The notes below the pieces were generated by a model. It saw only the letters and a program-made list of their open reading frames with translations, had not been told where the DNA came from and did no database searches. This document shows positions 38,752-46,901 of a stretch of DNA of 64,000 nt, in pieces; position 1 is the first letter of the stretch; each line of letters begins with the position of its first letter. The stretch is from CAVPOO01 sp963707015 (GTDB lineage: Bacteria; Pseudomonadota; Gammaproteobacteria; Thiohalobacterales; Thiohalobacteraceae). The translations under genes and the position numbers were made by a program. The stretch lies in the NCBI GenBank assembly GCA_963707015.1, contig CAVPOO010000002.1, positions 1 to 64,000 on the forward strand. Direction: 5' to 3'.

Positions 38752-39213
38752 GTGCCGGAACCCGACACGGCGGGTCCGAGGGAGCACCAGCGGGACTTCA
38801 CCTGCCGCCTGTCCCTCGGCATGTCCTCGGTCGATCGTGCCGGTGTCCTGTTTTATCCGGAGCTGTTCCGGCATGCCCATGATGCCTATGAGGCGCTTAT
38901 GGCCAGTCTTGATGAAGGTCTTGGCGCTTATTTCGAACCGGGCAGGCCGGCCATACCGATCGTGCATGCCGAAGCAGACTACCAGCGACCGATGCGGCAC
39001 GGTAATGAATTCAGGGTGCACCTCAGCGTCGCTCAGCTCGGCGATTCATCGATGACGCTGGCCTACGAGTTCCTCGGAGATGACGGGAAATCCTGTGCCA
39101 GGGCGCAAACGGTCCACGTGTTCATCGATCCCGACAAGGGCAGACCCGTGCCCATACCCGCGGAGCTGCGTGCCAAGCTGCAGCGTTACACGAGTACTCC
39201 TTCAACTTCATAA
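38752..39213 (+). CDS. menI: hotdog thioesterase, probable 1,4-dihydroxy-2-naphthoyl-CoA hydrolase
   Basis: 153 residues, GTG start two bases after the SQR stop. The 4HBT hotdog motif is MSSVDRAGVLFYPELFRHAHDAYE, with the Asp near the active site; VHAEADYQRPMRHGNEF is the second conserved block. Function by context: it lies next to menC-menA-menB, and DHNA-CoA hydrolysis is the step between MenB and MenA. A general acyl-CoA thioesterase is the alternative. Confidence 0.7.
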   Translation: MPEPDTAGPREHQRDFTCRLSLGMSSVDRAGVLFYPELFRHAHDAYEALMASLDEGLGAYFEPGRPAIPIVHAEADYQRPMRHGNEFRVHLSVAQLGDSSMTLAYEFLGDDGKSCARAQTVHVFIDPDKGRPVPIPAELRAKLQRYTSTPSTS

Positions 39214-39349
39214 TGACGGATGCTGACAATTTGGCTAAGTGCCAGCATCTTTGTTAATAGCCACGGAATCCACGGAAAAACACGGAAATAACGCGAACAC
39301 ATTAAGATTTTTTCTCTGTCTTTCCGTGTCTTTCCGTGGATTCCGTGGC
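39211..39349. repeat. dispersed hairpin repeat, complete copy (copy 3)
   Basis: Arms 39260-39288 and 39321-39349 (29 bases each) pair with one mismatch around a 32-base loop. The flank 39211-39232 is the reverse complement of 15765-15786 with one difference. It starts at the stop codon of the menI-like gene and occupies the convergent junction with menC, where it could end transcription from both sides. Confidence 0.9.
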
Positions 39350-39382
39350 CATGATATCGGTCATCGTCCGATTGAAAAAGCG

Positions 39383-40447
39383 CTAGGAATCATAGGGTAC
39401 AAAGCCGAGCCCTGCCCTGCCGGAAAGCTCGATACGTCCACGTGTCACCGGGGGCGGTGCTCCCGTGTTCCGGGCAAACCAGTCCGAGGTTCCCAGACCG
39501 TGCGCCAGTCCATTGTTCAGCGCCGCGGCCAGATGGGCGCACGCCCAGGTTCCTGCCGCACTCTCCAGCGTCGTGGTAACAACGGTCTGCACCCCCGCCG
39601 CTTCCAGAGACTGCGCAAGCGCCATTGTCTCCCCAAGCCCGCCATGCACGGCCGGTTTACACACGATACGCCGGACCGGGGGATCTGACAGCCATTCCGA
39701 TCGCGACCAGAAACGTATCGATTCATCCAGCGCGATTGGCCAGGCCACGCGAGCCTGAAGCCGGCTCAGCGCCCCGCGACTCGGATCCCGCAACGGTTCT
39801 TCCAGGCTGTCGATGGGGGCGTCTCGCAGTGCTTCCACCAGCTGCGCCGCTTCGCCCGGGCCCCAGCCCCCGTTCGCGTCGAGGCGCAGACGCATATTTG
39901 AAGGCAATACATCAATAATATCCCTTATTATATTGATTTCACTTGCTATAGTGTCCTGAGCGACTTTCAATTTGATGACCTCATATCCCTGCGCCGCCGC
40001 ACTCAGACAACGATGCACGCAGTCCTGATCGAGGCCACCGCCCGCCGCGTTCACGTACACGGCGTCGCCTGCGTCTCCGCTCAGGCAGCGGGAAAGTGGC
40101 AGACCGGCAAGCTGCGACTGAATATCGAGCAGCGCCGTCTCCACGGCACAACGCGCCGCCGGCGTGTCCCGCCATTCCGAGACAATCGCTGACAGGTCCT
40201 GGGGCAGGCAATCGCGCGAGGTTTCGGCAGCCTGTGTCAGGCGCGCGCGCGCCTGCGGCAGCGACTCGGTACCCGCCGCTTCCAGGGGGGCGCAGTCGCC
40301 GAAACCGCGTGGTCCCTCGTCGCAACGAAGGCCGATGAGAAAACCCTGCCGATGCGCGAGCGCCCCGCGCGCCGTGGCCCAGGGCCGTCTCAGCGGCAGC
40401 GCATAAGGAACCACCCGGAATTCGCTGATACGCCGACTGTCACGCAC
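39383..40447 (-). CDS. menC: o-succinylbenzoate synthase
   Basis: 354 residues, enolase superfamily. The catalytic framework is visible: VIKLKVAQ (the K-x-K pair), RLDANGGW (metal Asp), SLEEPL (metal Glu), ALDES (metal Asp) and KPAVHGGL (second base Lys). It dehydrates SHCHC to o-succinylbenzoate in menaquinone synthesis. A GTG start overlaps the menA stop by 8 bp, so it is translationally coupled at the end of the run ratA-like, menB, menA, menC. Confidence 0.93.
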   Translation of the reverse strand: MRDSRRISEFRVVPYALPLRRPWATARGALAHRQGFLIGLRCDEGPRGFGDCAPLEAAGTESLPQARARLTQAAETSRDCLPQDLSAIVSEWRDTPAARCAVETALLDIQSQLAGLPLSRCLSGDAGDAVYVNAAGGGLDQDCVHRCLSAAAQGYEVIKLKVAQDTIASEINIIRDIIDVLPSNMRLRLDANGGWGPGEAAQLVEALRDAPIDSLEEPLRDPSRGALSRLQARVAWPIALDESIRFWSRSEWLSDPPVRRIVCKPAVHGGLGETMALAQSLEAAGVQTVVTTTLESAAGTWACAHLAAALNNGLAHGLGTSDWFARNTGAPPPVTRGRIELSGRAGLGFVPYDS

Positions 40448-41354
40448 CTGCCTCGACCATCCTGGCGGTCAACACAAGTGCGAGCGCAAGCAGCAGACCC
40501 AGCGTAAACTGAAACATTGCCGTTACGGCCAGCAGGCCGTTGAATGCGGGTCCCGCAGGCAGGCTCCGGAACCGCTGAACCAGCCACAGGGCCCAAGGCA
40601 GGGTCAGCCACGGTAACAGCAACCAGCCTTGCGGTTGCATGGTCATCTGCCACGCGGCAAGCAGCACAAAAGGCGCCAGCATGAGTGCGGCATACTCACC
40701 ACGGCTGAACGCACGCCCATAGCGCACGGCCAGGGTGTTCTTGCCTGCTGAACGGTCGTTGTCGAGATCCCGGTAATTGTTCACGACCAGCACAGCGGCC
40801 GCCGGCATACCGATAATGGTGCCGGCGAGCAGTGCGCCCGGACCCAAACCGCCAGCCTGTAAGAAGTAGCTGCCCCCCACGGCCACCAACCCGAAGAAGA
40901 ACCATACAAACAACTCGCCGAGGCCCATGTAGGCGAGCGGCCGCGGTCCGCCGGTGTAGGCCACCGCCGCAACGACGGAGGCAAGCCCGGCAAGGAGAAC
41001 GGCCCATCCGCCCCGCCAGATCAGATAAACGCCGAGCAGCAGTGCCACTGCAAAGCTCAGATACGCGGCAGACCGGACGCGGGTGGCACTCAGCCACCCT
41101 TCTGCCGTGACCCGCGACGGGCCGAAACGGGTCGCCGGATCGTCTGTCCCCCGCTCGAAATCCGCCACATCGTTGTGCAGGTTCGTGCCAATCTGGATAC
41201 ACATCGCGGCCGCGAGTGTGGCCAGCATCAGCCAGACATCGATCTCCCCGGTTTCGGACCAGGCAAGTGCACAGCCCAGGCCTACCGGCACGACCGAAAT
41301 CGTGAGCGTTTTGGGGCGAATCGCCAGCAGCCAGTAGGTGAACGCCTTAGACAC
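40440..41354 (-). CDS. menA: 1,4-dihydroxy-2-naphthoate polyprenyltransferase
   Basis: 304 residues, multi-helix UbiA-superfamily membrane protein. The first Asp-rich motif NLHNDVADFERGTDDP and the second NNYRDLDNDRSAGKNTLAVRYG bind the Mg-prenyl diphosphate. It attaches the polyprenyl tail to DHNA, giving demethylmenaquinone, the substrate of the ubiE product encoded nearby. It lies 12 bases after menB. Confidence 0.95.
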   Translation of the reverse strand: MSKAFTYWLLAIRPKTLTISVVPVGLGCALAWSETGEIDVWLMLATLAAAMCIQIGTNLHNDVADFERGTDDPATRFGPSRVTAEGWLSATRVRSAAYLSFAVALLLGVYLIWRGGWAVLLAGLASVVAAVAYTGGPRPLAYMGLGELFVWFFFGLVAVGGSYFLQAGGLGPGALLAGTIIGMPAAAVLVVNNYRDLDNDRSAGKNTLAVRYGRAFSRGEYAALMLAPFVLLAAWQMTMQPQGWLLLPWLTLPWALWLVQRFRSLPAGPAFNGLLAVTAMFQFTLGLLLALALVLTARMVEAGA

Positions 41355-41366
41355 GGCCCGGGCAGT

Positions 41367-42191
41367 TCACGGCCGGCGTGGAAACTTGCTGAAGTCCGGT
41401 GGGCGTTTTTCCAGAAAGGCATCACGCCCTTCCCTGGCCTCCTCGGTCATATAGAAGAGTCCCGTGCTGTTACCCGCCAGCTCCTGGATCCCCGCCAGGC
41501 CGTCGGTATCGGCATTGAACGCCGCCTTGAGCATGCGCAGTGCGGTGGGACTCATGCGCAACATTTCCCCGCACCAGCCGACGGTTTCCTCTTCGAGCCT
41601 GTCGACGGGCACCACGGTGTTGACAAGCCCCATCGCCAGGGCCTGCTGGGCGTCGTACTGGCGACACAGGAACCAGATCTCCTTGGCCCGCTTCATGCCG
41701 ATGGTTCGCGCCAGCAGCCCGGCCCCGAGTCCGGCATCAAAGCTGCCGACACGCGGGCCGGCCTGGCCGAAACGCGCATTGTCAGCGGCGATCGTGAGAT
41801 CGCATACCAGATGCAGAATGTGCCCGCCCCCGATCGCATAACCTGCCACCATGGCAATGACGGGTTTGGGAAGCCGGCGTATCTGCATCTGCAGATCGAG
41901 TACGTTCAGAAAGGCGACGCCGCGCGCATTTTCGTATCCGCCATGGTCGCCGCGCACGCGCTGGTCGCCGCCCGAACAAAATGCCTCGCGCCCGGCACCG
42001 GTCAGAATGATGACACCGATGGCCGAATCGAGATGGGCATGCCGGAACGCCCGGCTCAATTCCTCAATCGTCTCGGGGCGAAAGGCATTGTGCACAGCGG
42101 GCCGATTGATGGTGATCCGGGCAATACCCCCGGCGCAATCATACAGAATGTCTTCGAAAGTCTGGTCCGCGACGGGAGTCCACTCAATCAT
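41367..42191 (-). CDS. menB: 1,4-dihydroxy-2-naphthoyl-CoA synthase
   Basis: 274 residues, crotonase fold. Motifs: HNAFRPETIEEL, FCSGGDQRVRG (MenB-specific), AMVAGYAIGGGHILH for the oxyanion hole, and GPRVGSFDAGLGAGLLAR. It closes the second ring from succinylbenzoyl-CoA. Its start overlaps the stop of the preceding Coq10/RatA-like gene (ATGA). Confidence 0.96.
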   Translation of the reverse strand: MIEWTPVADQTFEDILYDCAGGIARITINRPAVHNAFRPETIEELSRAFRHAHLDSAIGVIILTGAGREAFCSGGDQRVRGDHGGYENARGVAFLNVLDLQMQIRRLPKPVIAMVAGYAIGGGHILHLVCDLTIAADNARFGQAGPRVGSFDAGLGAGLLARTIGMKRAKEIWFLCRQYDAQQALAMGLVNTVVPVDRLEEETVGWCGEMLRMSPTALRMLKAAFNADTDGLAGIQELAGNSTGLFYMTEEAREGRDAFLEKRPPDFSKFPRRP

Positions 42192-42655
42192 TGTCTGCCT
42201 ATCCTTTCAGGGCTCAGGTCACGCACGCCGTAGAGCGCATGGGCGCGGCGACGAAATCGCAAAAAAATGTCACCGGTCATCAGGCGCATCAGCTGCCCGG
42301 CAGCCGCCTCGAGGAGCAGCGAGCGCATATCGACTTCGACGGCAAGGCTGACCAGGCATCCCGCCTCGCCCATGGACCGGAATCTCCAGTCGATCAGCAT
42401 GGTCCGAAAGGGGGGCTGCGATGACCGGATCTGAAGCCGCTCCGGGCGCTGCAGACTTGCCTGTGAGGTAAAACGCAGCCGTTGAATACCGAGGTCAAGC
42501 TCCTGATCGACGATGAGCCTGTCGCCTTCTCGCGCGCGGATTGTTACCACCGACCAGTGCGGCAGAAACTCCGGATAACGCTCGACATCTGCTGCCAGAT
42601 CAAACATATGCTCTGCCGGATACGGCAGCCTGTGTTGTTCTGCCCGGCGCTTCAT
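42188..42655 (-). CDS. SRPBCC/START-like protein, Coq10/RatA family
   Basis: The ATG at 42655 (MKRRAEQHRLPYPAEHMFDLAADVERYPEFLP) is preferred; an upstream in-frame start adds 27 Arg-rich residues without family support. About 155 residues. HMFDLAADVERYPEFLPHW is the N-terminal signature of the Coq10/RatA lipid-binding fold. Coq10 binds ubiquinone and helps its delivery. Here the gene leads the menB-menA-menC run with an ATGA overlap, so a naphthoquinone-binding or chaperone role is an attractive inference rather than the toxin role once given to RatA. Confidence 0.75.
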   Translation of the reverse strand: MKRRAEQHRLPYPAEHMFDLAADVERYPEFLPHWSVVTIRAREGDRLIVDQELDLGIQRLRFTSQASLQRPERLQIRSSQPPFRTMLIDWRFRSMGEAGCLVSLAVEVDMRSLLLEAAAGQLMRLMTGDIFLRFRRRAHALYGVRDLSPERIGRQ

Positions 42656-42808
42656 TGCATCCCGTGTTCCCCGCGAGCGTTTTCTTGTTAAGGCAAGATG
42701 GATTGGATAGTATAGCCCCCTAGGTCTTTTCACCACAGCTTGGCCGACGTGGTGCTCCTGTCCCGCGAGGATGCGGACAGCGCCAGGCAGCCTATTTGCA
42801 GCGTCCCA

Positions 42809-42965
42809 ATGACTTCTCCCGGGCTCCAGGCATCACCGCTATCCGCCTTTGATCCACACGCCTTCGTCTCTGACATCGAGGCACGGCTGCGCTACTGCCG
42901 GTCCAAACTGCTGGCTGCGCCAGACAAGGGTATCCTCAGTATTTCGTTGAATACCCCGGAACTCA
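42809..42965 (+). pseudogene. menF: N-terminal segment of menF, out of frame with the rest
   Basis: This stretch, from an ATG at 42809 (an earlier in-frame TTG exists at 42740), encodes DIEARLRYCRSKLL followed by GILSISLNTPEL, which looks like the N-terminal beta strand of a MenF-type isochorismate synthase. It is in frame 2, while the remainder of menF, starting with GDFYWSRP, is in frame 0. A single extra base between 42951 and 42986 would explain it; the CCCC (42954-42957) and GGG (42967-42969) runs are likely places. It could be a true mutation, a sequencing error, or programmed. Confidence 0.6.
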
Positions 42966-42986
42966 TGGGCGCAGGCGTCGCACGCC

Positions 42987-44252
42987 GTGCGCAAGGGAGA
43001 CTTCTATTGGTCCCGACCCGCGAAGCAGGAACTACGGATCGGGCTGGGACAGGCCTGGTCCTTGAGTGCCGGTGGCCAGCAGCGCCTGGCGTTTCTCGAT
43101 GAAGCGCTCCAGGACCTCGGGCAACGGTGGCTTGTACACAGCCCTGACGGCCTGACACCCGGCCCTGCTGTGTTTGCGGGCTTCGCATTCGATCCGTCTG
43201 ACAGTATGCAGGGCCCGTGGACCGGTCTGCCGAACGCCCTGCTGCGGGTACCCGAGGTGCTCCTAGAACGACGCGGTGCCGAGTGTCGGCTGACCTTTTC
43301 GGCACCGGTGGGTCGGCAGTCGGAGCCTGAGCGATGGTGTGAACGGTGGCTGAAACATGCTGAACAGCTGGCAAGGCGTATACTCGCGCTGCCCGCAACA
43401 CCCTGGCAAAGTCGCCCGCCCCTGTCATGGGAATACATCGATCAGCACGACACACAAGCCCAATGGTCACAGCATGTCGGCAAGGCCCTGGAAGCCATTG
43501 CAGGGAGCGGGTTGAACAAACTGGTACTCACCCGGCGCGTTCATATCCACACCTCGCGCACCCTGGAGTTAGGCCGCATCCTGGCGCAGCTCGAGGCACG
43601 CAATCCGGATTGTATTCATTTCGCGGTACCCGTTGCGCACCGCACGCTGATCGGCGCCACGCCGGAACGCCTCGTCTGCGTGCAGGAGGGAACGGCGGTT
43701 GCCGATGCCATCGCCAGCACGGAGCCACGCGACAGGCAACTGGCACTCGCCGACAGCGACACCACCGAATTGTTCGATAATCGCAAGGCCCGCCGCGAAC
43801 ACCAACTGGTTGTCAGGGCCATAGCCGAGGCGCTCGGACCGATCAGTACCGAACTTGTCATTCCCGAGCATCCGCACCTGATGACCCTGCCCACTGTTCA
43901 TCACCTCTGGTCACCCATTCGCGCCAGACTGCGCCGGGGGGTCACGCTGCTCGCCGCGGCCGAACGGCTGCACCCGACGCCGGCGGTCGGCGGCACCCCG
44001 CGGCGGGCGGCCGCCGCCTGGCTGAGAGCTCACAATGAACAGGATCGCGGCTGGTATACAGGCGCACTCGGCTGGCTTGCCCCGCAGGGCAGCGGCGAAC
44101 TCGCCGTGGTGTTGCGTTGTGGTCTGATCGATGAGCGCGAGGCCCTGCTGTTCGCTGGCGCGGGGATCGTGGATGGATCGGATGCCCTGCAGGAGTACCA
44201 CGAGACCCAGTGGAAGCTGCAGAGCATGCTGGAGGCGATCGCCCATGCCTGA
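42987..44252 (+). CDS. menF: isochorismate synthase, main part (N-terminus frameshifted)
   Basis: 421 residues from an in-frame GTG; the frame is open only from 42951. Chorismate-binding signatures: GLNKLVLTRRVHIHT, PERLVCVQEG, a conserved EHQLVV helix, LHPTPAVGGTPR and GWYTGALGWLAPQGSGELAVVLRC. It isomerises chorismate to isochorismate, the first step of menaquinone synthesis, and lies upstream of menD on the same strand. The ancestral N-terminus is in another frame just upstream. The remaining protein keeps the whole catalytic region, so it may still be active if translated from the GTG. Confidence 0.85.
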   Translation: MRKGDFYWSRPAKQELRIGLGQAWSLSAGGQQRLAFLDEALQDLGQRWLVHSPDGLTPGPAVFAGFAFDPSDSMQGPWTGLPNALLRVPEVLLERRGAECRLTFSAPVGRQSEPERWCERWLKHAEQLARRILALPATPWQSRPPLSWEYIDQHDTQAQWSQHVGKALEAIAGSGLNKLVLTRRVHIHTSRTLELGRILAQLEARNPDCIHFAVPVAHRTLIGATPERLVCVQEGTAVADAIASTEPRDRQLALADSDTTELFDNRKARREHQLVVRAIAEALGPISTELVIPEHPHLMTLPTVHHLWSPIRARLRRGVTLLAAAERLHPTPAVGGTPRRAAAAWLRAHNEQDRGWYTGALGWLAPQGSGELAVVLRCGLIDEREALLFAGAGIVDGSDALQEYHETQWKLQSMLEAIAHA

Positions 44253-44370
44253 CGCTGCCCGCTGTCTTCACCCCTGTAGCCCGGCCGGCTGCGCGCAGCT
44301 GTTCGCCAGAACGACCCCTTGAACGGCGTTGCGTGCCGGCGGGGTAAGCGGCCAATGTTGAGCCTCAGCC

Positions 44371-46089
44371 ATGCCTGACACGGCGCAGGCTCGGGCCAAC
44401 GTCGCTGCCGCACAGACACTGGTCGACGGCCTGGTCATGGCCGGCGTAAATCATGCTGTCATCTCGCCGGGTTCGCGCTCGTCGCCCCTGGTGCTTGCCT
44501 GTGATGCCGCGACCGGGCTGGTGACCTGGGTTATCCCGGATGAGCGCGCCGCGGCCTTCTTCGCCCTGGGGCTTGCAAAAGCCGACCAGAGGCCGGTTAT
44601 GGTCATTGCCACCTCGGGCTCGGCACCGGCCAACTGGTACCCGGCGGTCATTGAGGCAGCCCAGGACCTGCAGCCACTGATTCTCATCAGTGCAGATCGT
44701 CCCCCTGATCTGCAGGACTGTGGCGCCAACCAGACCATCGACCAGGCTGGTTTGTTCGGCTCGCATGTGCGGGGCTTCTATGCACTGCCGGAAGCCGGTT
44801 CCCCCTCGGCCTCGCAACGCTATTTCACCTCCCTTGCGAGCCGGGCGGTCGATAAGAGCCGCTGGCCGCTGCCCGGACCGGTGCATCTGAACGTCCCCTT
44901 CCGAGAACCCCTGATCGACGCGCCCCCATCTCTGAAGGCGCAGGACGCACTCAGTCCCCCTGCCGGCACCGCCCTGAGTTATCCTCGACTACAGCCATTG
45001 CCGGACGAGATGGCAACAATGGCGGCGCAGCTGTCGGGTAAACCCGGCCTTATCGTCTGCGGGCGCGGCACGTTCCCGCCGGGTTTCACGCGAGCGGTCA
45101 CCCGCCTGGCCGGCGATCTCGCCTGCCCGCTGCTTGCCGACCCGCTATCCGGTCTGCGCTACGGCGCCCATGCGCGGTCTCACGTCCTTTCGCGCTACGA
45201 CAGCTTTCTGCGCCAGGCGCATTTTTCGCAAGCTCACCAGCCGGAGTGGGTGCTGCGCTTCGGCGCGATGCCGGTATCGCAGCAGCTCCAGAACTACCTG
45301 GCAGGATTGAACACCGACCGGCAGCTTGTGGTCGCGCCCTTCAACCCGTGGCCCGATCCCGACCATGTCGCAAACCGCGTGATTCACAGCGACCCGGAGG
45401 CGTTCTGCCAGGCACTGCTGGACGCGCGACTCAAACCGGGAAATTCACGCTGGCATGCAGGGTTCGTTGCAGAGGAACGGCGCGTCGCAGCGCTCGAAGC
45501 GAAACGCGAACTACCGCTGGAGGCCCAGGTCCTGCACGCACTGGTGGAGTGCTGCGACGCCGATACCCGCCTCTTTGCCGGCAACTCGCTGGTGATTCGG
45601 GACGTGGACAGCTTCCTGTCAGGGGGTCAGAAGCCTTTGACTCTGACCGGCAATCGCGGCGCCAGCGGCATTGATGGAAACATATCGACGACACTCGGTA
45701 TCGCCGCCGCAGGTTCCGCGCCCGTGGTCGGACTGCTGGGAGATCTGGCCCTGTACCATGATATGAACGGCCTGCTGGCGGCCCGCAGTCTCAAGGCAAC
45801 ACTCATTGTATTCAACAACGGGGGCGGCGGTATTTTTGCTTACCTGGCGCAGGCAAGGCTGCCGCAGTTCGAACGCTACTGGCTGACACCCACCTCACTC
45901 GATATCGGGCAGATCGCCCGCCTCTACGATCTTGGTTACCACCGCGTCTCCAGTGCCGGCGATTTCAGGCGGGCCTTTCGCCAGGCACTCGATTCCAACC
46001 GAACCGACCTGATCGAAGTCTCAGTGGATCGTCAGCAAAGTGTCGCCCTGCACAAGGCCTACTGGGAGGCGGTCATCACTCCGTCTTGA
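44371..46089 (+). CDS. menD: SEPHCHC synthase (2-succinyl-5-enolpyruvyl-6-hydroxy-3-cyclohexene-1-carboxylate synthase)
   Basis: 572 residues, thiamine-diphosphate enzyme. N-terminal AVISPGSRSSPLVLA and DERAAAFFALGLAKA (with the ThDP-activating Glu), ATSGSAPANWYPAVIEA, SADRPPDLQDCGANQTIDQ, and C-terminal GNRGASGIDGNISTTLG and LLGDLALYHDMNGL (the ThDP/Mg motif), then FNNGGGGIF. It joins isochorismate and 2-oxoglutarate. It follows menF after 118 bases, and its 3' end overlaps a convergent DCC-family gene by 14 bp. Confidence 0.97.
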   Translation: MPDTAQARANVAAAQTLVDGLVMAGVNHAVISPGSRSSPLVLACDAATGLVTWVIPDERAAAFFALGLAKADQRPVMVIATSGSAPANWYPAVIEAAQDLQPLILISADRPPDLQDCGANQTIDQAGLFGSHVRGFYALPEAGSPSASQRYFTSLASRAVDKSRWPLPGPVHLNVPFREPLIDAPPSLKAQDALSPPAGTALSYPRLQPLPDEMATMAAQLSGKPGLIVCGRGTFPPGFTRAVTRLAGDLACPLLADPLSGLRYGAHARSHVLSRYDSFLRQAHFSQAHQPEWVLRFGAMPVSQQLQNYLAGLNTDRQLVVAPFNPWPDPDHVANRVIHSDPEAFCQALLDARLKPGNSRWHAGFVAEERRVAALEAKRELPLEAQVLHALVECCDADTRLFAGNSLVIRDVDSFLSGGQKPLTLTGNRGASGIDGNISTTLGIAAAGSAPVVGLLGDLALYHDMNGLLAARSLKATLIVFNNGGGGIFAYLAQARLPQFERYWLTPTSLDIGQIARLYDLGYHRVSSAGDFRRAFRQALDSNRTDLIEVSVDRQQSVALHKAYWEAVITPS

Positions 46090-46468
46090 TCGGCCGCATG
46101 TTGCAGATTCCATCGCGGCACCGCCGCGCATACCGCCCACGGGACATTCTGCGGTATGCCGCATCCATCAGAGGCAACACACCGGGCAGCCGGGCAAACC
46201 CCGCCAGCCACCGGTACCAGGGCAGCTCGGTCCATAAAGCCGCGAAGGCATAAGCGCCTTTCACCAGCCGCCCCTGGGCATCCACGACGTGGAGCTGGTC
46301 CATCGCCTCGGCAAAGCTCACCCCGAAAGGTTCGAGAACATCCGGCTGCTGCATGAGATCGACCCAGCGAATACGGCCGGCCCAGTCCAGACGCTGATAA
46401 TGCCGCACACCGCGCATGCACACCGGACACCCGCCGTCGTAGAACATGGTCGTCTGGGTGAAGTTCAT
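46076..46468 (-). CDS. DCC-family thiol-disulfide oxidoreductase-like protein (DUF393)
   Basis: About 130 residues from the ATG at 46468. The N-terminal FYDGGCPVCMRGVRHYQRLD is the DxxCxxC signature of the DCC family, a thioredoxin-like fold of unknown substrate. RIRWVDL and the C-terminal basic tail with two Cys (RRCRDGICNM) follow. It is convergent with menD and overlaps it by 14 bp. It has no known part in quinone synthesis. Confidence 0.85.
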   Translation of the reverse strand: MNFTQTTMFYDGGCPVCMRGVRHYQRLDWAGRIRWVDLMQQPDVLEPFGVSFAEAMDQLHVVDAQGRLVKGAYAFAALWTELPWYRWLAGFARLPGVLPLMDAAYRRMSRGRYARRCRDGICNMRPIKTE

Positions 46469-46518
46469 GCGGAGCAATTGACGTCTACGGGTAGCCGCGC
46501 GCCTGGGCGCTGAGACTG

Positions 46519-46567
46519 TAGAATACAGAACACAGAATCCAGAAGCCAGAAGTCAGAATACAGGAGG
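46519..46567. repeat. heptamer array, inverse orientation (7 units)
   Basis: Seven contiguous 7-base units of the form CAGAAxx (tagaata, cagaaca, cagaatc, cagaagc, cagaagt, cagaata, caggagg). These are the reverse complement of the units in the array at 46732-46885. Confidence 0.85.
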
Positions 46568-46731
46568 AAGGGGACAGCAGGTGGGGGATGCGCGCGGATA
46601 CCCTTGGCGAAGAGGTCCACGCGTCCCAACCGGTTGCAGGCAGTAATCCACGCGGTCACTCAGTTATAGCGGTGGGTTCCATGACTGCTTCCGGGTTGAT
46701 TCAACGTGAATACTGCGATGCACGTCGGCAT

Positions 46732-46885
46732 ATTCTGGCTTCTGGCTTCTGGCTTCTGGCTTCTGGCTTCTGGCTTCTGTCTTCTGCCTCCTGACTCCTG
46801 TATTCTGTCTCCTGTATTCTGTCTCCTGGCTTCTGTCTCCTGTATTCTGTCTCCTGGCTTCTGGATTCTGGATTCTGTCTTCTCA
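46732..46885. repeat. degenerate heptamer array, 22 units, upstream of ubiE
   Basis: Twenty-two uninterrupted 7-base units of consensus (C/A)T(T/C)CTG(G/T), the first part nearly pure CTTCTGG. It ends three bases before the GGAG ribosome binding site and 16 bases before the ubiE ATG. A reading frame through it (Gly-Phe-Trp-Leu-Leu) is low-complexity and is not a gene. Confidence 0.92.
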
Positions 46886-46901
46886 CTGGAGTCGCCCTCC
46901 C

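Noticed and set aside
46732..46885. CRISPR array
   Set aside because: Units are contiguous 7-mers without spacers and no cas genes are nearby.
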